A stretch of 64,000 nt of DNA, taken from positions 1-64,000 of the forward strand of contig JBCCHF010000036.1 of the NCBI GenBank assembly GCA_039028895.1, read 5' to 3'. Each line of letters opens with the position of its first letter. The stretch's first letter is position 1. Origin of the DNA: JAHDCJ01 sp039028895. GTDB taxonomy: Bacteria > Bacteroidota > Bacteroidia > Chitinophagales > Saprospiraceae. Below are positions 35,058 to 44,900 of the stretch, in pieces. The translations under genes and the position numbers were made by a program. The notes beneath the pieces were generated by a model. That model saw nothing but the letters and a program-made list of their open reading frames with translations, did not search any database and was not told where the DNA came from.

Positions 35058-38000
35058 GTGAAAACCACCCCTGTCCTAGTAACACTAGTAATGGTATTAT
35101 TAGTGATGAGCGCTTGCAATACCACCAAAAACGCTTACTACTACGAGTCAAAATCCAATTACCTTTCGGATGCCCTTCCTGATGAGTCAAATATTGAGCG
35201 AACACTCTATTTGATAGGCGATCCTGCCTTTGATCAGCACCGCGCAGACGGGCCTGTTATGCAATATCTTGAGCAGTATCTGACTTCAGTGAATGACAAA
35301 TCTGCGGTTGTGTTTTTGGGGAATTATGTCTCACCAAGCGGCCTTCCAAAGAAGAATAATGAAAAACGAGAACTGGCCGAAACCCCGCTCAAACAAGTTT
35401 TGACAACAGTTGAAGGCTATAATGGTGATCTTTTCTTCCTTCCGGGAAACCGTGATTGGAACAATGGAAAAGAAGGTGGCCTCAAAGACGTCAAGCGAAT
35501 AGAAAAGTTTCTCGAAAAACCATACAAGAAAGAAGAAGTTGAAGATGAGGACGAAGACGACGATAAAGAAGATGAACCAACCGTTTTCATGCCAGATAAC
35601 GGATGTGGTGACCCCATTCGCGTAAAGCTCGAGAAAGACCTCGTCCTTATCATGCTAAACTCCCAGTGGTGGCTCCAAGACTGGGACAAAGAAAGAAAGA
35701 TCAACAACGGTTGTGAAGTCAAAAGCCGTATCGAAATGATCGAGGAGTTTGAAGAACTCATTCTCAAAAACAAGAACAAACGTATCGTCGTTTTGATGCA
35801 CCATCCACTTTTCTCAAGTGGTAACCACGGCGGAAAATTCTCGATGCGTCAACACTTTTTTCCGTTGACAGATGTCAAGAAGGGACTCTGGATTCCCTTG
35901 CCAATTGTTGGCTCATTTTATCCATACTTCAGAAGTACCAGCGGTACTCGCCAGGATATCATCCACTACCGCTACCAGGAAATGAAGGACCGTTTGTTGA
36001 AAGCTTTACTCCATCAAAAAAATATCATTTTCGCTTCTGGCCATGAGCAAGGACTTCAATATTTCAATGAAGGTGGGCATCACCACATTACAAGTGGCTC
36101 AGCCGGAAAAGCGGGATTCATAAGAGGTGCAAGTGGTGCCAAATTTGCGCACAGTGCAGAAGGATTTGCCAAACTATATTATTATAAAGATCAATCGATC
36201 TGGCTGGAATTTATCACGATTAATGACTCACTTGAGGCTGCTGTGAAATTCCGGAAAGAAATCGTTCCCCCAAAACCAGGCGGGCAGGACCAGGATCTTA
36301 GAGAATTTGCCGAGTTACCTGATTCGGTGACCATGGCAGCGAGCCTTGATTATAAAGCAGGTGCCTTTAAAAAGTTTTGGCTAGGCAAGCAATACCGTAA
36401 AGCATGGGAGCAGGAAGTTACCATTCCTGTAATCAACCTCAGTGAGGAAATGGGCGGCTTGACTCCGATTAAAAAAGGCGGTGGTTTATCTTCAAATTCA
36501 CTAAGGGTAGTTACCGAAGATGGCCAACAATGGGTGCTGCGGTCAGTCAACAAGGACCTATCGAAAATTTTGCCACCCGAATTGAAGAAAGTGCGAATGG
36601 CAGGCTTGTTAAAGGACCAGGCCTCAGCGATTCACCCTTACAGTGCCCTCACCATTCCCAAAATGGCTGATGCCATTGGGGTTTATCATGCGAATCCACG
36701 CCTTGTTTACATGCCACACCAGAAGGGATTAGGCGCGTATAATGATCTGTTCAATGAAGAAATGTACCTGATGGAGGAAAGGCCGGCCGGTAACTGGGAA
36801 GACCTTGAAAGTTTTGGCAATAGCAAAAAGATCATCGGTTACATCGACTTGCTACCCAAACTGGCTGACAAGCATAGCCATGTTGTTGACCAGGAGTGGG
36901 TACTAAAGTCAAGGCTATTCGATATTTTCATCCACGACTGGGATCGGCACGATGACCAATGGCGCTGGGCACGTTTTAAAACCGATGAAAAAACCTATTA
37001 TCGCCCCATCCCTCGTGATCGCGACCAGACCTATTACCAATTCAAAGGGGTATTGCCCGGATTGGCGGCTAACTTGGCTATGCGCAAATTCAGGACGTTC
37101 AAGCATGACCTGAAATCGACACATTGGCAAAGTTTCAATGCACGTTATTTTGACCGTTACTTCCTATCGGAAATGGATAAGGATGATTGGTTAGCAGCCA
37201 TAAAGCATATGCAGGTCAATCTGACCGATGAAATCATCGAAGAAGCTTTCGAAATTTGGCCGGAAAATATTTTTGAGATAGATGGCCCAATTACGATCGA
37301 TAGGCTCAAGTCCAGACGCGACAAAATGGAATCTATCGGTTTGAAACTCTACAAATTCATTTCCAGGTCCGTCAATGTGGTAGGCACGAATCAGCGCGAT
37401 CGCTTCGAAGTTGTACGCCAGGAAGATGGAAATACCCTCGTTACCGTTATCGGTATGAAGAAAAGCGGCAAGTTAAAAGACATAATCTACCAAAGGCTTT
37501 TTATTAAAGGAGAAACCAAACAAATTCACCTTTATGGCCTTGATGATGAAGATGAATTTATCCTTACGGGAAAGGCGTCAAAAGGCATCAAGGTCAGGAT
37601 CATTGGCGGTGAGCAAAATGACGTGGTGATTGATAGTTCGAAAGTAGGTGGATTTGGGAAAAAAACCATTGTTTATGATAATACGGATGGTATTGAAATT
37701 ACTTCTGCAGGGGAAACCACTGACCGTACCTCCAATAAAACTGATGTCAACGAATATGACAGGGAGGCCTTTATTTACAATATGAATTTCTCCTTTGTCA
37801 ACCTGGGTTATACCCCTGATGAAAGGTTTTGGCTTGGCGCAAAAACCACATTTACGACCCATGGATTCCGTAAAGATCCTTACAAAGCGAAACATACCTT
37901 AGCCTTCAAGGTAGCACCAACAGCTGCGAGGGCGTTTGACTTCTTTTATGAGTCTGATTTCCTCAATGTTTTCGGCAAGTTTGACTTGTTGCTGCGAGGG

Positions 38001-38816
38001 CGGTTTTCTAACCCGATCTATGTCAACTATTTTGGTGTAGGCAACGAAACAGTACAAACCAGTGACGATTTCAAGTTCAATTGGGTGAAAATGGAGCAAT
38101 TCAGGATAGATCCTTTGATTAAGAAAAACTTCGCCCGAAATCGATACCAGTTTCATTTTGGACCGACCTACCAGAGTTACGAAGTTAACCGCGTTACCGG
38201 AAGGGTTGCCAACGATCCTGAATTCGGTCTTGACGATGAGGACAGAGAAGTCAAACATTATCTTGGTGGCCGATTTGCCTTTGTAATGGAAGTAATTGAC
38301 AATCCAAACTTCCCAAAACAAGGAATCAAAAACGAATTCAGTGCGGAATACCTGAAGAGGATAGACAAGGATGAAAATCTGGCTTCACTTGGTGGTTCAT
38401 CCACGATCTATATCACTTTTGGCCAAAAAGTAACAGCAACGATCGCTTCCAGAATGGGTGCTGCTACTGTTTTCGAAGACCGATATTTTTATAATAATCC
38501 TTCCCTCGGTAACAGCAACTACCTACGTGGCTGGCGCAATGACCGATTTTCAGGGAAAACAATTTTTTACCACAACACGGATCTCCGGATCAAATTGTTC
38601 CATTGGGGTAACCGCTTCCTGCCAGGTGATGTCGGTATAACTGGCGGATTTGATTATGGTCGAGTTTTCGAACCAGGCGAGATATCTAAAATGTACCATA
38701 CAGGTTACACGGTCGGTATCTGGTACAGCCCTTTATCGATGATCGCAATTCATCCGCATTATACAATTTCAGAGGAAGAACGGCTGTTTAATTTTCAGCT
38801 GGGGTTTGCTTTTTAG
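35058..38816 (+). CDS. Large lipoprotein: degenerate metallophosphatase domain, kinase-like segment and Omp85-like barrel
   Basis: The 1252-residue protein starts at a GTG and has a lipobox ending in Cys20. Residues 45-400 resemble a purple-acid-phosphatase-type metallophosphatase, but several metal positions are changed: GD54 and H248/H249 remain, while GDN-type, GNHD and GHxH motifs read GNY (88-90), GNRD (130-133) and GHEQ (328-331). Residues 475-800 resemble an atypical protein kinase (CotH/FAM20/HipA-like), with FIHDWDRHDDQW (625-635) and IPRDRDQTYY. From about 910 it has a beta-rich barrel with Omp85-like strands (RGWRNDRFSG, ending FQLGFAF). Co-directional with the caspase gene. Confidence 0.8.
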   Translation: MKTTPVLVTLVMVLLVMSACNTTKNAYYYESKSNYLSDALPDESNIERTLYLIGDPAFDQHRADGPVMQYLEQYLTSVNDKSAVVFLGNYVSPSGLPKKNNEKRELAETPLKQVLTTVEGYNGDLFFLPGNRDWNNGKEGGLKDVKRIEKFLEKPYKKEEVEDEDEDDDKEDEPTVFMPDNGCGDPIRVKLEKDLVLIMLNSQWWLQDWDKERKINNGCEVKSRIEMIEEFEELILKNKNKRIVVLMHHPLFSSGNHGGKFSMRQHFFPLTDVKKGLWIPLPIVGSFYPYFRSTSGTRQDIIHYRYQEMKDRLLKALLHQKNIIFASGHEQGLQYFNEGGHHHITSGSAGKAGFIRGASGAKFAHSAEGFAKLYYYKDQSIWLEFITINDSLEAAVKFRKEIVPPKPGGQDQDLREFAELPDSVTMAASLDYKAGAFKKFWLGKQYRKAWEQEVTIPVINLSEEMGGLTPIKKGGGLSSNSLRVVTEDGQQWVLRSVNKDLSKILPPELKKVRMAGLLKDQASAIHPYSALTIPKMADAIGVYHANPRLVYMPHQKGLGAYNDLFNEEMYLMEERPAGNWEDLESFGNSKKIIGYIDLLPKLADKHSHVVDQEWVLKSRLFDIFIHDWDRHDDQWRWARFKTDEKTYYRPIPRDRDQTYYQFKGVLPGLAANLAMRKFRTFKHDLKSTHWQSFNARYFDRYFLSEMDKDDWLAAIKHMQVNLTDEIIEEAFEIWPENIFEIDGPITIDRLKSRRDKMESIGLKLYKFISRSVNVVGTNQRDRFEVVRQEDGNTLVTVIGMKKSGKLKDIIYQRLFIKGETKQIHLYGLDDEDEFILTGKASKGIKVRIIGGEQNDVVIDSSKVGGFGKKTIVYDNTDGIEITSAGETTDRTSNKTDVNEYDREAFIYNMNFSFVNLGYTPDERFWLGAKTTFTTHGFRKDPYKAKHTLAFKVAPTAARAFDFFYESDFLNVFGKFDLLLRGRFSNPIYVNYFGVGNETVQTSDDFKFNWVKMEQFRIDPLIKKNFARNRYQFHFGPTYQSYEVNRVTGRVANDPEFGLDDEDREVKHYLGGRFAFVMEVIDNPNFPKQGIKNEFSAEYLKRIDKDENLASLGGSSTIYITFGQKVTATIASRMGAATVFEDRYFYNNPSLGNSNYLRGWRNDRFSGKTIFYHNTDLRIKLFHWGNRFLPGDVGITGGFDYGRVFEPGEISKMYHTGYTVGIWYSPLSMIAIHPHYTISEEERLFNFQLGFAF

Positions 38817-38818
38817 CT

Positions 38819-38945
38819 ATTGTCGTTCGCGTTGCTCACTTACTTGTTGACACTTTCGGTTTACAATTGTCGTTCCCGTTGGTCGCTTACTTGTTGATGC
38901 CTTCGGCCTACTTTTTGGCTTCGCCTAACTATCTTTTCTTCCTTC
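38819..38945 (-). repeat. Dispersed intergenic repeat, family 1 (copy D)
   Basis: On the minus strand this reads as units AAGTAAGCGACC, AAGTAAGTGAGC and GCGAACGAC, with GCGAAGC at 38918-38924 (minus strand). It fills the 3' side of the phosphatase-kinase-barrel gene. Confidence 0.8.
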
Positions 38946-39011
38946 GGACGAGAATGGTTTAAATTGATTAAATTGTTCAACTATTTTTCCATCCAGCTTA
39001 TATCTGAATGT

Positions 39012-39176
39012 AACATAGACGTCAACAAGTAAATGAGCGCAGCGAATGACAAAAGTAAGCGACTGCAAGGAGCGACAAAAGTAAGCACAGCGTCAGCAAG
39101 TAAGCGACCGTAAGGAGCGACAACAATTAAGTGAGCAAAGTAAGCGACCAAAGGGAGTAAGCACAATGAGCGAAGC
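39012..39176 (+). repeat. Dispersed intergenic repeat, family 1 (copy E), running into a start codon
   Basis: Units AAGTAAATGAGC, AAGTAAGCGACTGC and AAGTAAGCGACCGTAAGGAGCG follow one another. The repeat extends through the ATG at 39166: its GCGAAGC motif (39170-39176) encodes residues 2-4 of the DinB-cupin protein. Copies D and E are inverted relative to each other. The 349 bases 38817-39165 contain no gene. Confidence 0.8.
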
Positions 39177-39981
39177 AACAACCATCCAAAACCTGTCAAG
39201 GCAATTAGCCAGTTTAATAGCCAATATCCCGATAAAGGGCACACACCTTAGCCAAGAAGAGTGGCGGAGAAAACCATCCCCAGACAAATGGTCTAAAAAG
39301 GAAATACTAGGACACCTGATCGATTCAGCATTAAACAATCTCAAGCGATTTATTGAAATTCAGTTCCTTTTAGGCACTTATCAGGTTGTGACTTACGAAC
39401 AGGATCATCTTGTACGCGTAAATCGATACCAGCAGCAACCGATTGGCCATTTGCTACAAATGTGGGCAAGTGTAAATAATCAGATTCTGTCTGTTTGGGG
39501 AAATACCAAGCCTGAAATATTGAGTAGCCCGATTCTTCTTCCTGATCTGAAAACGAAAAAAACACTCAAGTGGTTAATGCAAGACTATGTCGATCATATG
39601 AATTACCACCTGCAACAAATTTTTGACTATGTAGATGATTGGGCGATGGATTGGCCTTATCAGGTAGGAGTTGGTAAGGCTCTACAGGAACTTGAAAAGG
39701 TAGCTCCGACACGCTTTGTAAAATTGCTTGAGTACGGATCAATGGAAGTAGAAATCTATGTTCCTGTAGAAGAAGATTTTCAACAGCCCCACACGCGTGA
39801 TGAGTTATACGTTATTATCAGTGGATATGGAACATTCCAAAATGGTGATATCAGGCATCCGTTCAGTCCTGGGGATGTCTTGTTTGTACCTGCCGGAGTA
39901 GCGCATCGATTCGAAGAATTTACAGATGACTTCAAAACCTGGGTGATTTTTTACGGTCCGGAAGGCGGAGAAGCTCATTAA
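39166..39981 (+). CDS. DinB-like protein fused to a C-terminal cupin domain
   Basis: The 271-residue protein has a DinB/YfiT-like four-helix bundle (about 10-165) with the metal-site pattern LGHLIDSA (His near 50) and DYVDHMNYHLQQIFDY (two His near 143 and 147). From about residue 180 it has a cupin: HTRDELYVIISGYGTF and DVLFVPAGVAHRFEEF supply the usual metal-binding His and Glu. DinB-like proteins act as thiol S-transferases or metal hydrolases, and cupins bind small molecules. Joining the two is unusual. The start lies inside a family 1 repeat, so the true start could be later, although the helical bundle needs most of the N-terminus. Confidence 0.85.
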   Translation: MSEATTIQNLSRQLASLIANIPIKGTHLSQEEWRRKPSPDKWSKKEILGHLIDSALNNLKRFIEIQFLLGTYQVVTYEQDHLVRVNRYQQQPIGHLLQMWASVNNQILSVWGNTKPEILSSPILLPDLKTKKTLKWLMQDYVDHMNYHLQQIFDYVDDWAMDWPYQVGVGKALQELEKVAPTRFVKLLEYGSMEVEIYVPVEEDFQQPHTRDELYVIISGYGTFQNGDIRHPFSPGDVLFVPAGVAHRFEEFTDDFKTWVIFYGPEGGEAH

Positions 39982-40008
39982 TAACAAGTCAGACGCTTAT
40001 TTATTCGC

Positions 40009-41916
40009 ATGAAGAAGTTATCCCTAGCCCTCGTAATGTCATTAATCACAGTTGCAGGATTTGGACAGCAGCTGGATCAACTCATCGATTATTCCCGAGT
40101 GATCGTCAAATTCGAAACAGGAATTGAGCAACAAACCCAGCGAGATATGCTGAAAAGTGTAAAAGGCCTAAGTGATCATCTTGTTTTCCTTCAGGCTCCG
40201 GAGCTTGTGATAGCTTACACATCGTTTGACACGAGCCAACCGAATATTTTATTAAAATTCAAAGCTGTTTTTGATAACCTTGTTTACACAGAAGGAGTTT
40301 CCTATGTTGGCCCCTACCTAAAAAATGCAGAAGGAACAGAGTTTGGGATACTCGATAAAATTTTTGTAAAACCTGAGAATCCTGACAAAAATCACTTCTG
40401 GATAGAGTGGTTTTTTCAAAGAGGATTAAAAGTACCTACTGTAAAAGCAAGCAACACATTTGATGGTGTTTGGGAAGTTTCCGGCATTCGATCAGGGTTG
40501 GAATTATTCCAATTGGCCGTATCGCTAAATCAGGAAGAATGGACAGTGTTTGCGGAGCCCAACTACCTTTTACAGCCATTGGTCCATACCAACGATCCGC
40601 TGTTATCTCAACAATGGGCCATCGACAACCTCGGCACACCTCAACAGGGTAATGGGACGCCAGGGGCCGATATGGAAATTCGTCTGGCCTGGCAGATTAC
40701 GACTGGTGATCCATCCATCAAAGTTGCGGTAATGGATTCTGGTGTCGACACGATTCATTGGGACCTGGTAGATAATCTTTTGCCAGGGTATGATGCTTTT
40801 GGGCAGGGGACCAATGGTTTTCCTACGCCAAATTTCCCTCAGGATGGTCATGGTACCGCTTGCGCGGGAATAATTGCAGCGAAAGGTGATAACGGACAAG
40901 GTGTTGCCGGGGTGGCCTATGACGCGAGTATTATTCCGGTAAGGATGTTCTTTTATGCAGATACCTCTCTGATGGGTGTGCCGCTTGGTGTGATTCCGGT
41001 TTCCACAAGTGAAGTCCTGGCTGATGGTACCCAATGGGCCTGGCAGAATGGCGCTGATATCCAGTCGCATTCATGGAGTCTGCCTGACTTGTTTCTTACT
41101 GCAGGAATTCTTCCCGGCGATCCTGCTTTAGTGGAGATGGCGATTGCCGATGCGGCATCGATGGGTAGAGGTGGAAAAGGCAGTTTACTGTTTTTTTCAA
41201 GCGGCAATGAGGGTGATCCGCCCAATTGGCCAGGAAGACTGCCGGATGCTATGACCGTCAATGCCACATCGATGTGTGATGAAGCCAAAACGCCTTCTTC
41301 CTGCGATGGACAGGACTGGACTGGCAATTGGGGTGCCGAGTTGGATTTTGGGGCCCCGGGTGTAAGAGTTTATACGGTCGACATGATGGGCGGTTCGGGG
41401 TATAATGGTGGCATTTGGAATTGTTGTTTCAATGGTACTTCGGCAGCCTGCCCGAATGTTTCTGGGGTTGCTGCACTCTTGTTATCGTATGACCCTGATC
41501 TCACACTTTCCGAATCAAGAGAAATTTTGAGCCGCAGCTGTGAAAAAGTAGGCGGGTATGCCTACGATTCACTTGCAGTCTACGGTAGCTGGACTCCCGA
41601 GCTCGGTTATGGACGCATCAATGCTTACCAGGCCTTGCTGGAGGCTGGTGCCGACCCGGTCAGCATTGATGAACCCTTGAGCGAGAACGGTCTGGCGATC
41701 TTCCCAAACCCAGCGTCTGAAAAGGTTTTGCTCAGATGGCATGGAATACAGGAGATTAAGCAAGTCCGAATTTATAATGCTGTTGGCGCCGTCGTCCACA
41801 GCGCCAACTTTTCTACCGAATTGAATATTTCCCATTTAAGTAATGGTATTTGGGTTATTGAAGCTGAACTTGATGATGGCAGTTCAGTTGTCAAAAAACT
41901 GGTCATCGCTCGCTAA
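40009..41916 (+). CDS. Secreted subtilisin-family serine protease with T9SS sorting tail
   Basis: The 635-residue protein has a signal peptide (LALVMSLITVAGFGQ), a propeptide-like N-terminal region of about 190 residues and an S8 catalytic domain with D243 (VAVMDSGVD), H281 (DGHGTACAG) and S478 (FNGTSAACP), the complete triad. The last 80 residues (LAIFPNPASEKVLLRW through KKLVIAR) are a T9SS type A C-terminal domain, which directs export across the outer membrane and cleavage or anchoring. It is likely an extracellular protease. Its stop lies 3 bases from the stop of the convergent 1232-residue gene, leaving no room for a separate terminator. Confidence 0.95.
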   Translation: MKKLSLALVMSLITVAGFGQQLDQLIDYSRVIVKFETGIEQQTQRDMLKSVKGLSDHLVFLQAPELVIAYTSFDTSQPNILLKFKAVFDNLVYTEGVSYVGPYLKNAEGTEFGILDKIFVKPENPDKNHFWIEWFFQRGLKVPTVKASNTFDGVWEVSGIRSGLELFQLAVSLNQEEWTVFAEPNYLLQPLVHTNDPLLSQQWAIDNLGTPQQGNGTPGADMEIRLAWQITTGDPSIKVAVMDSGVDTIHWDLVDNLLPGYDAFGQGTNGFPTPNFPQDGHGTACAGIIAAKGDNGQGVAGVAYDASIIPVRMFFYADTSLMGVPLGVIPVSTSEVLADGTQWAWQNGADIQSHSWSLPDLFLTAGILPGDPALVEMAIADAASMGRGGKGSLLFFSSGNEGDPPNWPGRLPDAMTVNATSMCDEAKTPSSCDGQDWTGNWGAELDFGAPGVRVYTVDMMGGSGYNGGIWNCCFNGTSAACPNVSGVAALLLSYDPDLTLSESREILSRSCEKVGGYAYDSLAVYGSWTPELGYGRINAYQALLEAGADPVSIDEPLSENGLAIFPNPASEKVLLRWHGIQEIKQVRIYNAVGAVVHSANFSTELNISHLSNGIWVIEAELDDGSSVVKKLVIAR

Positions 41917-41919
41917 CGA

Positions 41920-44900
41920 TTACCGAATTACCTGCAATTTGGTAACACCTCGCTTGCCATCGTCTGTGATGAGTTCGACTACATAACTTCCAGGTAGCAT
42001 TCCGGCTGTGTTAATCTCCAGCTGTGTCTGTCCGTTACCTTCAAGTTGCATAACGATCGCACCCAGCATATTGTATACATTGACAATAGCAATACCTGAA
42101 TTATCCGTTTGTTCAAACCGCAATGTGGTGGATTGATTGGCAGGATTTGGTGCCAATGATATTTCTTCGGTATCTATCACCACAGTTTCAACAGAAGTGG
42201 TTGCAGGGTCACCGGTCAAAACTACAGGATCGGAACCTATGGTATACATTTGGCCATTACCATCCATCATATAGGTGTCGATCAATTTCAACTCTGAAGT
42301 CACTGGTGCGAATCCATTATTTTGAGCAACCAAGCCATCTATATTATCAGTTACGATAAAACTGATCGTACCCACTTTGCCAAAGCCACTTGCTGAATTA
42401 CCATCAGTTCGGGTATAGGCGATATCAAGCTGGCCATTATAATGGTTAACCGCTAATGACAACATATCCGAATTTCCGGAAAGGAAATTTCCTGGTTCCA
42501 TCTCTACTTGTATTGTCGCAGCATCAATGATAGTTGGATCAAAGATGAATTTACCTGCAAACCCATACATGTTAGCCGTAGGTACTGCTTCTGATCCAAC
42601 CCAAATTTCCACTTCCATAACTTCTCCTTCTGAAACTACAGTATCATCAGAAACAAGGGTAATCTGCTGAGGTGCAGGAATTGGATTCATGATGCCTGGA
42701 ATACCGTGGGTGAGATTGTAATTTTCTAGAATCACCAGCGTGTCAGCTGCTTCAATGATGCCGTTACCATCACAATCTGCAAATTTTGTATTGATATTTA
42801 AATCAGGAACCTGGCTTGGCCAGTCAAGTGCGGCCTGTCCTATCCAATCCGTTGTTGCATTAATGCGTGCTATGCCCGTTTCTCCGTAAGTCAGACCGAT
42901 AGGCAAAAGGTCATAAACGTCCACCAATCCGTTGTTATTGGCATCGCCCGGCCATACGCAATCGTCTGTACATCCTCCTTGCGTTGGAAGCACATCTACG
43001 AAATAAACTACAGAGAATAGCTCAGGAACACCAGGAATCAGTTCGTAATAAATTTGGAAAACATCAAGACCAGTGTAGTCCAAAGCTGGCGTATAAAGAA
43101 TTAATCCATCCGGATAATTAATAGCCTCACCTGATCCGTTAACGATGGTGGTGTCAACCTGGTAAATCTCAAGTGTTCCATTAGTCGGGGCAGCAATCAA
43201 CTGAACAGGAATACCTGCCGGAAGACCAGCCTCAAGCGGGATATACAGCGGCACATTCATAGCTGTGGTAATATCCTGGAAAATGGTTCCGGCAGCACCA
43301 ACTTGTATGGATACTGTTGCGTTACCGCAATTGCCATAAATGTCACAAGCCGTATAGGCAAACTGATCAGGTCCTGTGTAGCCTGAATTAGGTGTATAGT
43401 CGAACAGGTTACCATTGGTCACCAATGTACCATTAGTTGGTAAAGTGTTGTTAATAATAGAAAGGCCATTACCAGTGTCGTTGCCAAATACATTAATCTG
43501 TGTAGATGAACCAGGAACGACATTGACAAAATCGTCTTGTAATACGAATGTAGATCCTGCTGGTTCAACAATTACAGTTATTTCGAGGATTAGACAATTG
43601 ACAGAGTCAAAACAAATCTGCACCAGGAAAACATCATCTCCTGTAAAATCAATGTTTGGAGTGTAGGTGAGACTAAGGTCGTCAACAACTACAGAGCCAC
43701 TATCGGGTTGGGTCAAGATCACCGGTTCCTGAAGGAATGGAATCCCTAAGAAGTCTAAAGAGTTTAGGGTTACCGACAGATTTTGTTCCGTGGTAACGGT
43801 AAAGTAGGTGGTGGCAATGTATTCCACAACATTAATCGTCACTGTACCATCGGCACAGTTACCATTGCCATCACATGCGGTATAAACGAAGCTGTCAGGG
43901 CCTATGTATCCTGGGTTAGGGGTGTAAGCTACCAGAGAACCATCAATGATTGCCTGTCCGTTGGCAGGTGCAGATAACTGGGTGATAGTAAGGTTGATTC
44001 CTGTATCGTTACTCAATACCGACAAGTTGGCTACAAGATCCTGGGAAACATCGTAGTTGTCATCAACGATGTCAAACGAAGCTCCTGCTGGAAGTACTTC
44101 AATTATTATTGAGATGTCAAAACACACACCAAATTCTGCATAACACGCATTTAATTGAATGGTATCATTACCAATGAATCCATTGTTTGGGGTGTAAGTC
44201 AAAACATCATTATCGATACTAAGTGTACCATTAGATGGTGAAGTGATAACTGTTACGGGACCCGTTGCAGGAAATCCAATGATATCCATTGAAGAGAAGG
44301 AAACTGGTAGGTTTTCTTCTGTGATGAGGTTGATTTCGAATGGAATTGAAGTATTGCCCACTGTAATGTCTACGTAAGCATCAAGGCACCCCACTGGATT
44401 ACAGACAGTGTAAATGAAGTTATCCGTTCCTGTAAAACCAGGGTCGGGTGTATAGGTTAGAACTGTCCCGGTACTGTCAAGGTCGATGGTGCCATTTAAG
44501 GGAGCAGTTGTGGCAGTTATAACAAGATCAGTTCCAAAGTCATTAGCAAGAACATCGAGAATCGTTGGCACATCTGGTGATACTGTAAAATGATCGTCAG
44601 AGGCAAAGAAATCTGGAGACGATCCATCAACGATATATTCAAGAATCAAATAAACCGTATCCATGGCAATACTATCTATCACCATTACAGTCATGGTGTC
44701 GGTGCCAATGAATCCCTGGTCAGGGGTATACGCTATCAATTCGGAAACACCAAAAAATGCAGGGTCATTTGGATCGACACCTACGGAGTCTAAGGCAACG
44801 ATTTCTCCTGTTCCATTAGACGGAGGTTCGATTATTGTGAGTTGCTGATTGGCTATTACGAAGTCTGGAAGATAAATATAGAATGGTTGACCGCCAGGTA

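Noticed and set aside
37899..38321. Minus-strand frame of 140 codons
   Set aside because: Antisense to the barrel part of the large lipoprotein and without any protein signature.
38817..39165. Small protein or RNA gene in the long gap before the DinB-cupin gene
   Set aside because: Frames here are composed of the family 1 repeat units, with no start signal or motif. No structured RNA was recognised.
40603..41070. Open minus-strand frame of 155 codons within the subtilisin gene
   Set aside because: Antisense to the protease domain with its intact D243/H281/S478, with no independent start signal or motif.
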